From: Zanthoxylum bungeanum
Taxonomy: Eukaryota; Streptophyta; Magnoliopsida; Sapindales; Rutaceae
Assembly: GCA_019454045.1 (NCBI GenBank)
Contig: SKCR01021363.1
Span: forward strand, 1 to 64,000
DNA: 64,000 bases
Reading direction: 5' to 3'
Below the pieces are notes generated by a model. That model made no database searches and was not told where the DNA came from. It saw only the letters and a program-made list of their open reading frames with translations. Numbering within the stretch: the stretch's first letter is position 1; every line of letters begins with the position of its first letter. Shown here piece by piece: positions 26,604 to 38,060 of this stretch. A program made the position numbers and the translations under genes.

Positions 26604-29600
26604 GTTACGCAAGCACACGTATCGCTCAAGTAGTATAAAAATATCGATCCTCCGAGACTTAATTTCTATGATATTAATTATTGACGCTATTTATTTACAA
26701 CTATCTAATTGAGGTAAGAAGGGATTTTGTTGGTCGGTTGAATGTGGAATTAAATAAAATAAATAAATAAAATTACAAATAAAAATAAAGGAAATTAATA
26801 ATAAAGAAAATATTTACGGTTGTGAACCTTCCCAATAATACTCTAATGATGAATTGATTCTTCTATACTTATGCAATATATCAGTTTGTTAACCTAGAAC
26901 ACAAAGATATGCAAAAGCCTCTATCGATGATCAGATGTAAAAATCTAAAGTAACCCAATTAACTATATGTCTATGTTAATTAAGAAACTCTGAATTCATT
27001 AAGGTCAAGTTCCAATTGTGGCTATCCATGCCCGACTGGTATATGTCTATCCTGGAAGGAAATCCCTAAGATGAGATCGTGACCTATTGAATCTAAGGCT
27101 GAAACCTAAAATCCCTTCGTTAAATTAATTTTAAGTATATCACATCAATCTTATTGGTGATCAGTTAACAATAAGCATTAAGGTCAAGATTCAATAAACA
27201 AGCCAAAGCATCACATATTCTATACAGAAAATCAATTATGAAACTCGTGAATTTGTGTTTCATCATTTCCCTAGATAAAAATAAAATGCTAGTGTTAGAG
27301 GATCCACCTTTAATATTTCAAATGTAGAAATCTCACTTTATTACAATATAAAAATTATCGGTGTTACTCAATTAATTAAGTTGAACCAGCCATAAAGGCG
27401 ATGTTATTATTTGTCCATAAACCAGCCATATAGGCGGTAATCATCTGTCTCCTAAAGACGGACCGTATAGGTTGTGTCATATTATGCCAAATAAATAAAA
27501 CCAGCCATTTAGGCGGTATCAACATTAATTAATATCATTAAATTACAATTTCCATATTATAAAAAAAGTGAGATTAATCCACCTTATCATATTAAAGGTT
27601 CCATCCTTTCCCAACAGAAATTAATTACTAAACATAAAAGAAAATAAAAACACACAAACTATTATTACTTCTAAAAATAAAAATATATTACAAACTACTA
27701 AATAAAACTAAACAAACAAGATACAATCCTTAATCCCTTATTAGGAACCTCAGGAAAGTATGCAAATTCTAAATGAAATCAGCTTCAATTTATAAGTAAA
27801 ATTCTACCTTGCATGTCGCGACGCAGAAGGTTTACGCATCGAGACACGTGCTTTATTAAAAAACTTGGGTCGGCATGATGCATTATTGGCTCGGCGTCGC
27901 GACGCGTGAAGGCTTGGGTGTCACGACATATGCTAAAGTGAATAAGCGTGTCGACAGGAAGTTTTGGTGCATGAGTGGTCTGGCGTCGCGACGCATAGGA
28001 TGTTTCAGGTCGCGACGCGGGCAGTAAATTTTTATTTTCGCATTTTTTTGTCAGTTTTTCATCATTTTTAGCCCCAAGTTGATTCTATTGAGTCCCAATA
28101 TTATTTTTATCTGTAAAATAAATATAAATACATCAAAACGTTCATCAAATTCGAGAAACAATATAAAATATTGGGTCAAAAGGGCGGATAAACCGCTTCC
28201 CTCTTCCGCTCATTACGTGTATACATAGATTACATGAAACTAAACAAAGCCACCAGATAGACCGCTTCCCTCTTCCATTCATTGATCAAATGGTAAGCCG
28301 ATTGGCCGGTTTTTAGTACTATTATTTCTCAAATGGCTATTCAGGATATAATCAAATTGCCATAGCCCTAGAAGACCAAGAAAAAACTATCATTACCTGC
28401 CATTCAAGCACCTCTTCCGAAAATGATGTGGCAAATAGAGATATTTTCTACTCAGTGCCCGTGTCGCCTTCTTCAACCTTTTAGCTCTAGGAGGTCTTGA
28501 AAGGAACGATAAAATTTTAGGAGGTCTTGTATGATGCTTGACTTTGAATGGTTGTGTCATTCTATCATGTTTATGGGCGCTATCAATGATGCTTACTCAC
28601 CCATGTTGTGATGTATCCTCTTTGTCATGAGATTTGTAATATGCTCCGGAAGTGCTTATGCCTAACTCTTTGTTCCATCACTTCCTTATTGGTGCACCTT
28701 CGGATTTCTTCGTTGAGCTCTTAATCAGGAATCTATAAAATGTATGCTTCAAAATTGTGAATTTGGGGGTACAGAGTCGATGTGTCCAGTCTGGCATCGT
28801 ATGATATGTCTGTCCCCAAGCCGTCATCTTGCTTTGTTGGTGTGAACGGTATAGGTAACTCATCTATGTATGTCTCATCATAAATGTACTCAGTGACCAG
28901 AGGGTTATCTAGCTCAATTCGAGATTTGCCACTGCATCAGTCAATGGCAGCTAGATGGGTCTATAATAACTGTGAACCGCTGCTTTATCTCTGTCATCAT
29001 TAACCTTTTAGATACACTCCTTTCCAAGTAGGGCAGATGTCTTGCATCACCCATATTGGTCGGTCATCATCCCATATTCATTCCTCGGGCTGGGTAACCA
29101 TGCAACTCATACTATTTCAAACCCAAACTTCATAGTTGTCAAGTCGGATTCATGCTAATTATACTTTATTAGGTCGGGCTAAACAAACTCTTACAGCACG
29201 CCAAAAAGCCCCTTCAATTTGATCAGGTCGGATACCACCATTACTTGCATCACCTCAGAATCTCTCTCTAAGGAAAACCTTCATCACATACCATGGTTAG
29301 GTCATGCTTCAAACTTCTTATGGTGCAGGGGACTTTGTTAGCTTGAAAATATCCACGAATTATAATTAAAATCACATTCTTTATCACAAAGACGGTGGGT
29401 TATATTCCAATTGAAACATACTAATATACACCAGGTCCCTATAATTTACATATTAAATATTGACTATTTATCTATAATATATTATTGATAAATCCTGTTT
29501 TTATCAATAATTTTTATAAAAGACAGATAAATAAAAATTTTTTTTTTCTGAAACCATGATTTTATTTTATTTATTTATTCTAATACCGGGAGCTATGTTC

Positions 29601-29990
29601 ATAACGCGTTATTAGAACAATGATGTTACCAGTATCGCAATCAATCCTAAAGAGCATGCATTTGCTAAAATCAATAATGGTTTTATTATTATTATTATTA
29701 TTAGTTATCTTGTGTGAAATAACTGTTCATTTTTTTTTAGTTGATAATAATTATTAATTGGTGGTTATAATTTTTTAATCCTTTATTTATGTAGATTAAT
29801 GATGACAATTATTACAAATATTTAAGATCAAATGTATAGTAAAGCAAGGTGGAATGGTGCAAGTCAATTAACGGGATCTAGACATTTTTCGTGATGGTCT
29901 TATAAAGATTCAGGATTTCATATTGAAGTCTCGTGTTTGAATATAGGAAGTGTGTTTCTTGTAAGATGTTGATGGTGTTTTCAGACACTA
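26604..29990 (-). repeat. Family D mosaic unit, copy 1 (probable long LTR)
   Basis: Homologous along 26604-29862 to 60720-64000 in the same orientation, over 90% similar in the parts compared. Its left edge lacks about 20 bp seen in copy 2 (TGATAAGTGAAATCACACAT) and abuts the cut end of Copia A. In order it contains the 'gttacgcaagc...gtagtataaaaatatcgatcc' block, four copies of a CCAGCCATNTAGGCGGT-like motif (27380-27510), a GTCGCGACGC cluster (27815-28025), an embedded plus-strand RT fragment (28222-28402), and unassigned sequence to about 29990. The right end is uncertain because copy 2 leaves the window. Confidence 0.75.
28222..28402 (+). pseudogene. Gypsy (Athila/Tat-like) reverse transcriptase fragment inside D copy 1
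   Basis: Plus-strand reading gives IDYMKLNKATR, then (frame-shifted) RFPLPFIDQM, and further on NGYSGYNQIAIALEDQEKT. This is the palm region of Athila/Tat Gypsy reverse transcriptases, upstream of the catalytic YxDD box, which is absent. It has several stops and lies antisense to the D unit that carries it. The same fragment occurs at 62322-62490. Confidence 0.8.
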
Positions 29991-30147
29991 TAACATTTAA
30001 GACAACACGACGAGGACAGAAGGGTAATTCCCTGACTAGTTGAGATCATATAGCCGACCCGACCATAACATATGAAGACCGACCACTTTGGTTCGGATGA
30101 CCGAGCACTATAGGTCGGCAGAAAACACTCTCAGCATAAAAGATTTT
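29991..30147 (+). repeat. Tat-like Gypsy LTR, first part (split by Copia B)
   Basis: Contains repeated GACCG words (ccgacccgaccataa, agaccgaccac, gatgaccgagc) that continue after Copia B at 40141 (tcacgaccgacctcatgaagaccg). The two parts therefore formed one LTR before B inserted. The left end is uncertain. Confidence 0.6.
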
Positions 30148-32228
30148 TGTTGGATAATATGACCCATAGCGTCACTATTTGTACAGATCATAGTGTTGTT
30201 GTACAAATTAACTATGTGACAAAGAAATTGCACTCTCATCATTTGTGATTAGATCACCTTAGATATATAATGAAGAGATGTCCCTATGATTAGTTCCTGG
30301 ATTGAGAATGATATGAGACAGTATCAGTCCACGAAGGATTAATCATTAAATATCTCTAGCCGGAGTATTATCGAGACTGGACATCGATAATGCGGAATAG
30401 GCTAGTATTGCACTTGTGCGCGTTGTGAGGGCACAACGGCATAGTTCTCATATATTTGGGTATTGGATACTCATGCAAGTGCGATAGGAGGTTGTGTTTC
30501 ACCGATGGTACGGGAAACAGCTTCGCTCTGGATAGAACCCCTCGGAATCCCATTGGTATTATGACTATGTGTCTATGGGAGTCCGACATCAGGGTAGGTG
30601 TGTATGGTCTTAACCTGAGACTTGCACCGCTAATGCTTGCGACAATCAATATGCTTTAGTTGAGGTCGTCCAGGACTCTAACCGGTTCTGTGTACGCCAA
30701 TGCTGGGTATATTGAGAATCGTAGAGTGTTGGGTGTGATGTCAAGACGGAAGTATCACTCCAGTCATAGTGGAGATGATGTCACGCAGGATACGGTATTA
30801 GTGCTCTTAAGTGCTGGCCGGCCATCGGGATATTATGACAAGGTCATGTATATCCGATTATAGAGACTAGTTACCAGACATCCGATATGTGCTTCGGACG
30901 GGGCAGACACTTATCCAGCCCCAGCCCTAGCACGTGACTATCTGATACTGGGCCGATATACACAATACTTGGTATACTACGCCTGATATAGATCTTAAAT
31001 ATTCTTAGATGAATATGACCGGAGAATTGGATAGACTTCGTGCTTTGCTAGAAGCCGATCTTGTCTCGTAAATCGGTAGAACATAGTACTTGGTACGTAC
31101 GTGATTAGGATATTTCGACGACCGTATTTACTGCCGAATTATCCGGGGATCTCATGGGTTGCTTCCCGATAATGCACCGATGACGCATAACTCGCACTCA
31201 TTAATAATCTGGGATTATATAGAAGAGAGGGAAAATTAATCTAGGATTAATTACGGAGATATTTTATCTAGGATAAAATATCGTATAGAGAGATAACGAT
31301 TAATTGGAATTAATCGATAAATTAATATATTCGATATATTAACGAAATTGGATTTCGACGCGGATTGAAATTGGATTTTAATTCGGGCGAACGAATTAAT
31401 TTAGAATTAATTCGTTAGCGACGTGAATAGTGAATTCGCTAGGCGTAATCATTTAATTACGACGCAACAGAAAACTCGCTAATTTGGAATTAGCGAACCC
31501 GAGCCCGAGTGTGATTGCGAGCGCATTCGTATTTCGAATTCGAGTGCGGCGACGCAAGTCACATCAAGCGTCAAATCATTCGTCACATCAAGCGTCAAAT
31601 CAAATGTCACTTTGAGTGATGTGATTGATTGATGTGATTGATTGATTGAAAGACTACATGTCACTTTTATAAAATGAAATGAATAGTTGATGGCGTTAGT
31701 GAAATAGTGTTAGTTGGTGAGACTTTTACCATTTTAATTCTTTATTGAATTATTTGGTAATTGTTTAATGTATTTTTTTGAAAAATATATAAGGCATTTT
31801 TGAAATGCTTTACTTATCTAATAACACATTTTCTCTCCATCTCTCCCTCTCTCTAATTCACGCCCAGGGGCTTCATTTCTCTCCTATTTTCACAGCTCAC
31901 TGCCGTGAGCTTCTAGGGAAGCATGAGTGCGTTTTTGATGCAAAAACGCAAGTGCTAGCACACTTACGAGACTTGCGAAGGTGTTAGGGAAGTCCACCCA
32001 TGAGGCGGGATCCGTTCGATGAAGTTTGGAGCTTCAAAATTGGATCCAAAACTGCCCAACCAGTGAGCAAATTCTGCAGCAGTTCAGGGTGAAAACAGTG
32101 GGGTTTTTGGCTTGATTCGTCTCCAAATCATCTCAACCGATCGATGTGAGTATTCCTCAACTTCGTCGATATGTATTCGCAATGTTTTTCATGCTTATAT
32201 CGATCCGGGACCTTAATAGTAACCAACA
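30148..32228 (+). repeat. 5' LTR of Copia B
   Basis: 2081 bp. It has a TATA-like AATATATAAGG near 31784-31794 and, 130-230 bases upstream, a run of short imperfect repeats built on 'cacatcaagcgtcaaatca' and 'gattgattgatgtgattgattg' (31558-31650). 'Gctcactgccgtgagc' near 31894 is a small hairpin in the predicted transcript leader. Confidence 0.93.
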
Positions 32229-32229
32229 A

Positions 32230-32243
32230 TGGCATCAAGAGCC
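32230..32243 (+). other. Primer-binding site of Copia B
   Basis: TGGCATCAAGAGCC lies one base after the LTR end. It resembles the initiator-Met PBS but has one substitution and one extra A, so pairing would be imperfect. Confidence 0.75.
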
Positions 32244-34870
32244 TAGGTTTGAGCATGAAAATTTTAGGGCTTAAAATTTGGGCAAATTGAATTGAGCATG
32301 ATTTTGTGAAATTGGATTGATGAATATGCTTAAATGTGTTTGTATTGAAAGTTGATTGGATCAATTCATGAAAATTGATTTGGAATAATTTTCCCCAAAA
32401 ATTTATGTTGGCCGAATGCAATTGGGTATTTTGGAAATCTTGGATTTTTGATTTTTGATTCATTGGATGAGTTAGAATCATGTAGGATGATGTTAATTTG
32501 AAACTAATTGGATTGGATTTTGAATTGAACATAAATCCCCAAATTAATCATGTTGGCCGAATTGGACTTAATGCCCTAATGTCTTGGTGATTTTGATTTT
32601 GTGACATTGGATGTGTATGAAATCAAATTGGATGTTGATTTAATGTCGATTGTGGGTTCGATTGGATTGAAACCAAATCAGACACAAAATCCCTCATTGG
32701 CCGAGAGCTTTAAAGCATGTAATGGGTTTGATTTTTCATTTATGTGTTGGACATGTGATGATGATAATGAACATGATTAATTGGACTAATTTCATGTTTT
32801 GAAATATTGATTTGGGTGATTAATCATGTAATGCACTTTAGGTAATTAAATTGCGGAATTGGATTCATATAATTTAGTTATTTAGGCCGTAAATTGGATT
32901 TGGGCTTATTATGTTGTAATTGGGCTTATTGGGCTTGATTTTATCAAGTTGGGTTTAGGCCAAATGGATTGGATCCAATTGGGCCCAAAACCACTACCAT
33001 AAAGCCCAAATGCAACTTATAACCCTTTAAAGTTTAATTGGGCCTAATGGGCCTAAATTGATTTCTAGGTTTATGGGGTTACTCCTTGATTGGGCTTTGG
33101 TTGCCGAAGCCCATGCCATAAAGAAATTATTAAAGCCCATTAGACTTGAATTGAATTGACGTTGGACGTTAATTGGGCTTTGAGACCCGACGCGATTAAA
33201 TTTGGAATTTAAGTCGTTAAAGGTTTATTAAATAAAGTGTAATATTCAATTTGGAATTGAATACTGAATTAGTATTAAATACATGTTAAATTGGATTTAA
33301 TGATGTAGTTTAAATTTATTCAAGAATTCGTACTTTGAGTACTTATTCGCAAAAACGAGTTTGACTCGAGCAAAATCAAATCGTTGTTTGAACATTGGAT
33401 GATCACATAATTATCAGATTAATTAATTTGATTAGATTGATTAATAACATGCTTTTGTGTGAATACATGGTTGTGATGAATGAATAATGTATATCGGATG
33501 GATATTAGTTGGGTGGGGAAATTTTGGAAATTGTTGTAATAAATTCGATTTATTATTGGACCTGCGTGTCCAGCCTTATCACCTTTATTCTCTTTGTATT
33601 CTCTTCTCACATATTCCCCTCAATGTAAATGAGGTTTCTTTAGAATTGTAGTGTAACGGGTAGAAGTAATACAAGTGCTAGCTTGAGTGAGAAAGAGAGA
33701 GATTTGATCTAGGATCAATGTGTTAAGTATCCATCCGCATATCATTATTATTTATTTTCATACTCGCTTTATTATGTATTTAGAATGCATGTTTAAGGGT
33801 GTATGATGACGAGACCTTAACAAAGATAATGAAATTGGTAGCCAATTTGCACGTGAAAAGCCCTCATCAAATATCATGCGTCTTTTCCTTCCATTGAGTG
33901 ATTCTTGCTCAAGATCCTAGATTGGCATGGATTGTTGGCCAAAGTCAAGCCCTTGTCCGTCGAAGATGTGCTTGAATCACGAAGCTTTGTTCTATATTGG
34001 TGTCTTGTCCAAGTTGTGGTTTGTTGGCCAAAGTCAAGACCACTTCTTGTCCATCGACATTGATTACGAAGCTTCCATGGTCAATGGGTGCGCGCTTGAC
34101 TGGGATCATCAGGTTTGTTGTGCCAGAGCCAAGGCCTAGTTGAATCAGAGGAAAAAGGTTAGGCTATATATTGGATATATAGGCATATATAAGATATATG
34201 TTTCGGACTTTGATGTCCACCTACCGGATCTAGGAGTTGGATGAGATCCAATTGATCTTAGAGATCTACCTAGTTAATTATCATACAATTTGTTGGCCAA
34301 AGTCAAGATTGTGTGATATTTAACGGGATCCTAGCCCACTAGGAAACACGGTTTCCCGAGTACTCGACAGAGGGTTAGAGGCTCGACGAAAAATAGTGGG
34401 AGGCAAGAATTGAATTTGCAATATTCGTTCAATTACTCGCCATACGCGCTCAAACAAATATCACTCGTCATATATTAAAAGTATTAGTTGGACTAATATT
34501 TAATGTTGTTTTAATATACAGTTGGACTGTATTATAGTTGATTATATATAATTGGATTATATTAATCAATATATTTGAATTAATTAATTTCAGTTTACAG
34601 TTGATTTTATAATTGGATTATAGTAATCAATGTAATTGAGGTTAATTAATTTGGATTATATTTGATTATATAGTTGGACTATTATAATCATTATAATATA
34701 TATAGTACCACTAATCGTTGATTAAATAGTTGGACTATTGTAATCAAGATAAAATTGAAAAGTTGGATATTTAAAATATAATCTGGGATTAAAATATTTT
34801 AAATGATTTAATTTTCAAATTGGGAATAAATAATAGGTTACTTTATTTGATAAAATAACTTATTATACCT
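32244..34870 (+). other. Leader of Copia B with repeated TTGGCCAAAGTCAAG motif
   Basis: Noncoding and homologous to the leaders of A and C. TTGGCCAAAGTCAAG occurs at about 33933, 34024 and 34293. The first two sit in about 91-bp diverged tandem units that also share 'cttgtccrtcga' and 'cacgaagctt / tacgaagctt'. From 34500 to 34760 there are repeated 'gttgattatatagttggactattataatca' units, an AT-rich degenerate tandem array. Confidence 0.7.
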
Positions 34871-37800
34871 TAAGCCCAAAATTAAGCAAAATAAGTAGAG
34901 CATAAAATCTTTGGAAGATTTATGTGATGATGACTTTAATGCTTAATTTAATATACTTGTCATAAATCTATGTTTTAGATTTAAGAAGTATTAAAATTGC
35001 AATAAATAATTCTTGGAGAATTAATTGACCATTCTAGAGGTGAAAAGTCAAAGTTTGCAATTGGGCATGTAGCACGAGGTGCACATCGTTTCGATATTCT
35101 AAAAACCCAAGGCTTGGCATAAGGTTCCTGAAATATTGAAAAGGATAATTGACATATCCCAAAGTGACTACCATTTGGATATGGCAGACACGAAGGAATT
35201 AAAGAAAGGCAAGGCTCTGACTTTAAAAATGTTTGTCAAAGTTATGTTCACTACTAGTATTGAAATTAGATTTTAAATACTTAGTGTGGTACATAAAATA
35301 TATGTATTGATGTTCAGAATCTGCTTTGAGCAGGATACTGACTTCAAGCTGAGATTGTTCTGCGAATCGGAAACGGGACGAAAGTCGCTGTTTCGACCGT
35401 AGATACCTAAGTTTAGGAACTACCCTTCGGGCGTGTACTTAAATTAGGAACTGTTATAATGTAACTAGTTTGACTAGAGACATTATCTCTATATCAGTGT
35501 TTAATCCATTATGGATAAACCTTTATATTCTAGAACACTAAGTGTTTTATTATATAAAGATGATACTGAGATAAACACATTGGATGTGAATAACAGAATT
35601 TATATTTTGAATATAATTAAAATCTCAAAACATAGAAAATGACAAATAAATAGCTCAAATTGATTTGATCAATAGAGACTTATTTGTGGCATTGTTGTCT
35701 GGGACACAATTAAACAAGATTCGTATATCCGCACTTTTGAAGAGTGGGTACTAGGACTGATTTGACTATTCAAATAAAGTCTACGAATCTAGTTTGTTAG
35801 GTAAAGTACCTAAAAACACTGTTTACTTGGTAATAGTGTAAGTGCCATCGATCTGTTAGCCCTATTCATGGTAAGTTAGTGGGCCCATATCTAGCTAGGC
35901 TAGATGTGAACATGAATATTTCGTGACCTTAACGGATGTAACATCACGTTATGGTTATGTGTTTCTTTTGAAGAACACAGATCGAAAACTTTTAAAGTTT
36001 CGACATGAAGTAGATAAACAGATCGACTATAGTATTATGCCGTCACGGTAAGACCGTAATGGAAAATACTTAAGCAGCAAGTTTCAAACATACATGAAAG
36101 AGTATAGTATTCTTTCAGATGAGGACTCCTCCCGAGACACGTTAGTTAGACGGTGTGTCCGAAAGAAAACCAAATTTTGTTGGACATGATAAGATTTATC
36201 ACGAGTCGCTCTAAGCTATCATTTCCTTCAACAGGATATGTATTAACAGTGCAAAACTTATTTAGAATAAGGTTCCATATAAATCTGTTTAACAGATATC
36301 ATATAGGATATGAACAGGAAAGAAACAGGGTTTCTCATTCCTAATAATTTGGGTATGCCGGGCATAACGTTTGGATGATACCAAACTAAAAACCCAAATT
36401 GGATAAGTGCCAAATATAGGTTATCCTAGGGAAAACCATAAGTATAGTACTTATATATCTCACAAGAGAACAATGTAATTGTTGCTCACCATGCGGTTTG
36501 CCTAAGAGGAACACCGATATGCAGTGGTAGTGGGAGGATAGTGATACTCGATGAAAATCGGAGTAATACTATTCAAGGCACGAAGTCCGTAATGGAACAT
36601 AAATAGTTCATCAAGGATGAAACTAAACCATTAATCTTCAAATACACAAGAACCGCGTAGATTGGAGAGAATCAGGAAACAACCTGGGGTATGGGTTTCT
36701 GATGTAACCCCTTAAAGATGTAAATCTTATGGAGGTATACCAACCGACTACGTACGAGGAAGTGATACAAGGTATCGACTCCCTATTATGGCAAAGTGCC
36801 ATGAGTCCGAAATGGATTCCATGTATAACAACTATGTTTGGATACTAGTTGTTGTATCGCAAGGCATTATGCCTATTGGTACAGTAAACGTCTTCAAGGA
36901 AGACATACATGGATGGCAACAAACCAACGTACAAAGCTAGGCTTGTGACGGAAAGGTATCGTTATCAACATTGTGTTAATAACGGTTCAACCTTTTATCT
37001 GTTGCCATAGTAAATCCATTTTGATGATGCTTGTTGATACTGCATATTTCATTTTGAAATGTGTCAATTGTAGATCAAAATCGCTTTCCTGAAAAGGAAA
37101 CCTCTTGGAGGATGCTTACAACATCCTGACGATTTTGTATAACCGACAAACAAGGTTTGCGGGTTATTCGATCCATGTTTGGATTGAAGCAAGCATAAGG
37201 TTCTTGGAACTGTCGTTTTGAAATAATCATAATGGTTAATGATTTGATTCAAAACGAAATGATTCTTGTATATATAAGGAGGTTAGTGGGAGCGCACTGA
37301 CAAGGAAATTCCCATAAAGCAATTGGTGAAAGCTTGGCTTTCATAGAAATTCTCCGTAGAATTCTGGGGAGTAACAACATTTATTCAAGGAATAAAGATC
37401 TACTGGGATAGATTTGGAGTTGTTAACACTCTCTGAGAAATTGTACATTTAAAATGTACTTGATATGGTGTATCATACGCTTTGAGCATATGGAGTCACA
37501 ATCGGGTCAATCCAAGTGATAGTCACTGGATTGAAGTTAAGGACATCTGTTAGTATCTTAGAGAACTAAAGATGCTGTCTTAAAACTATGGAGAAGGAGA
37601 ACTTGAAGTGACTGGGATCACTACCGCAAGTTTCCAAACAGTTAAATACTGCGGTACTATAAAGTTTGAATAACGGGACAGTGAGCTGGAAATCTTCCGA
37701 GCAAGATACTGTTGCCGAATAAACAATAAATGCGGATTATTGCTGCAGCTGAGGCAGCAATAGAAGCCATTTGGGTCGATAATAAATCTAATTAGATTAG

Positions 37801-38049
37801 ATATAGTTCTGTTAGCAGCTGAGCTAGGCGTCAGCACAAGGCTAAAGAATTAAAGGTCTCATCGACGATCCAGATATATACTTCTATATCATCTGATTCG
37901 TTCGGATCATACATCATGGCGATGTGATGATCGTATAAATCGCGTCAGACGATAATCATGGAAATCTGCCGACGGAAACCTTTTCTCAGCAATTTGAGCG
38001 AACCGTACATAGTTCGGGTGTGGGACACTTGAGTGACTGGCTATGTGCC
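34871..38049 (+). pseudogene. Degenerate gag-pol of Copia B
   Basis: Fragments align with Copia A: the zinc-knuckle/protease area (35050-35300), integrase zinc domain (35690-35830), integrase core (35870-36300), RT (36740-37320) and RNase H (37640-37830). No segment stays open for long and the YVDD box is not preserved in frame. Against A, both B and C carry the same extra bases in the HHCC region (cacaattaaacaag versus cacattaacaag) and the same in-frame TGA (B 35758-35760). Confidence 0.85.
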
Positions 38050-38060
38050 AAGTGGGAGAT
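38050..38060 (+). other. Polypurine tract of Copia B
   Basis: The purine run aagtgggagat lies directly before the 3' LTR TGTTGG at 38061. The mirror image occurs at the left LTR of Copia C. Confidence 0.88.

Noticed and set aside
27370..27510. CRISPR-like array (short repeats with spacers)
   Set aside because: It has only four diverged copies with irregular spacing inside a plant LTR. This is not a prokaryotic sequence.
30456..30863. 67-codon plus-strand ORFs in the Copia B LTR, repeated at 38573-38776
   Set aside because: They are LTR sequence, with homologous positions in A, C and F closed or shifted. No domain is present.
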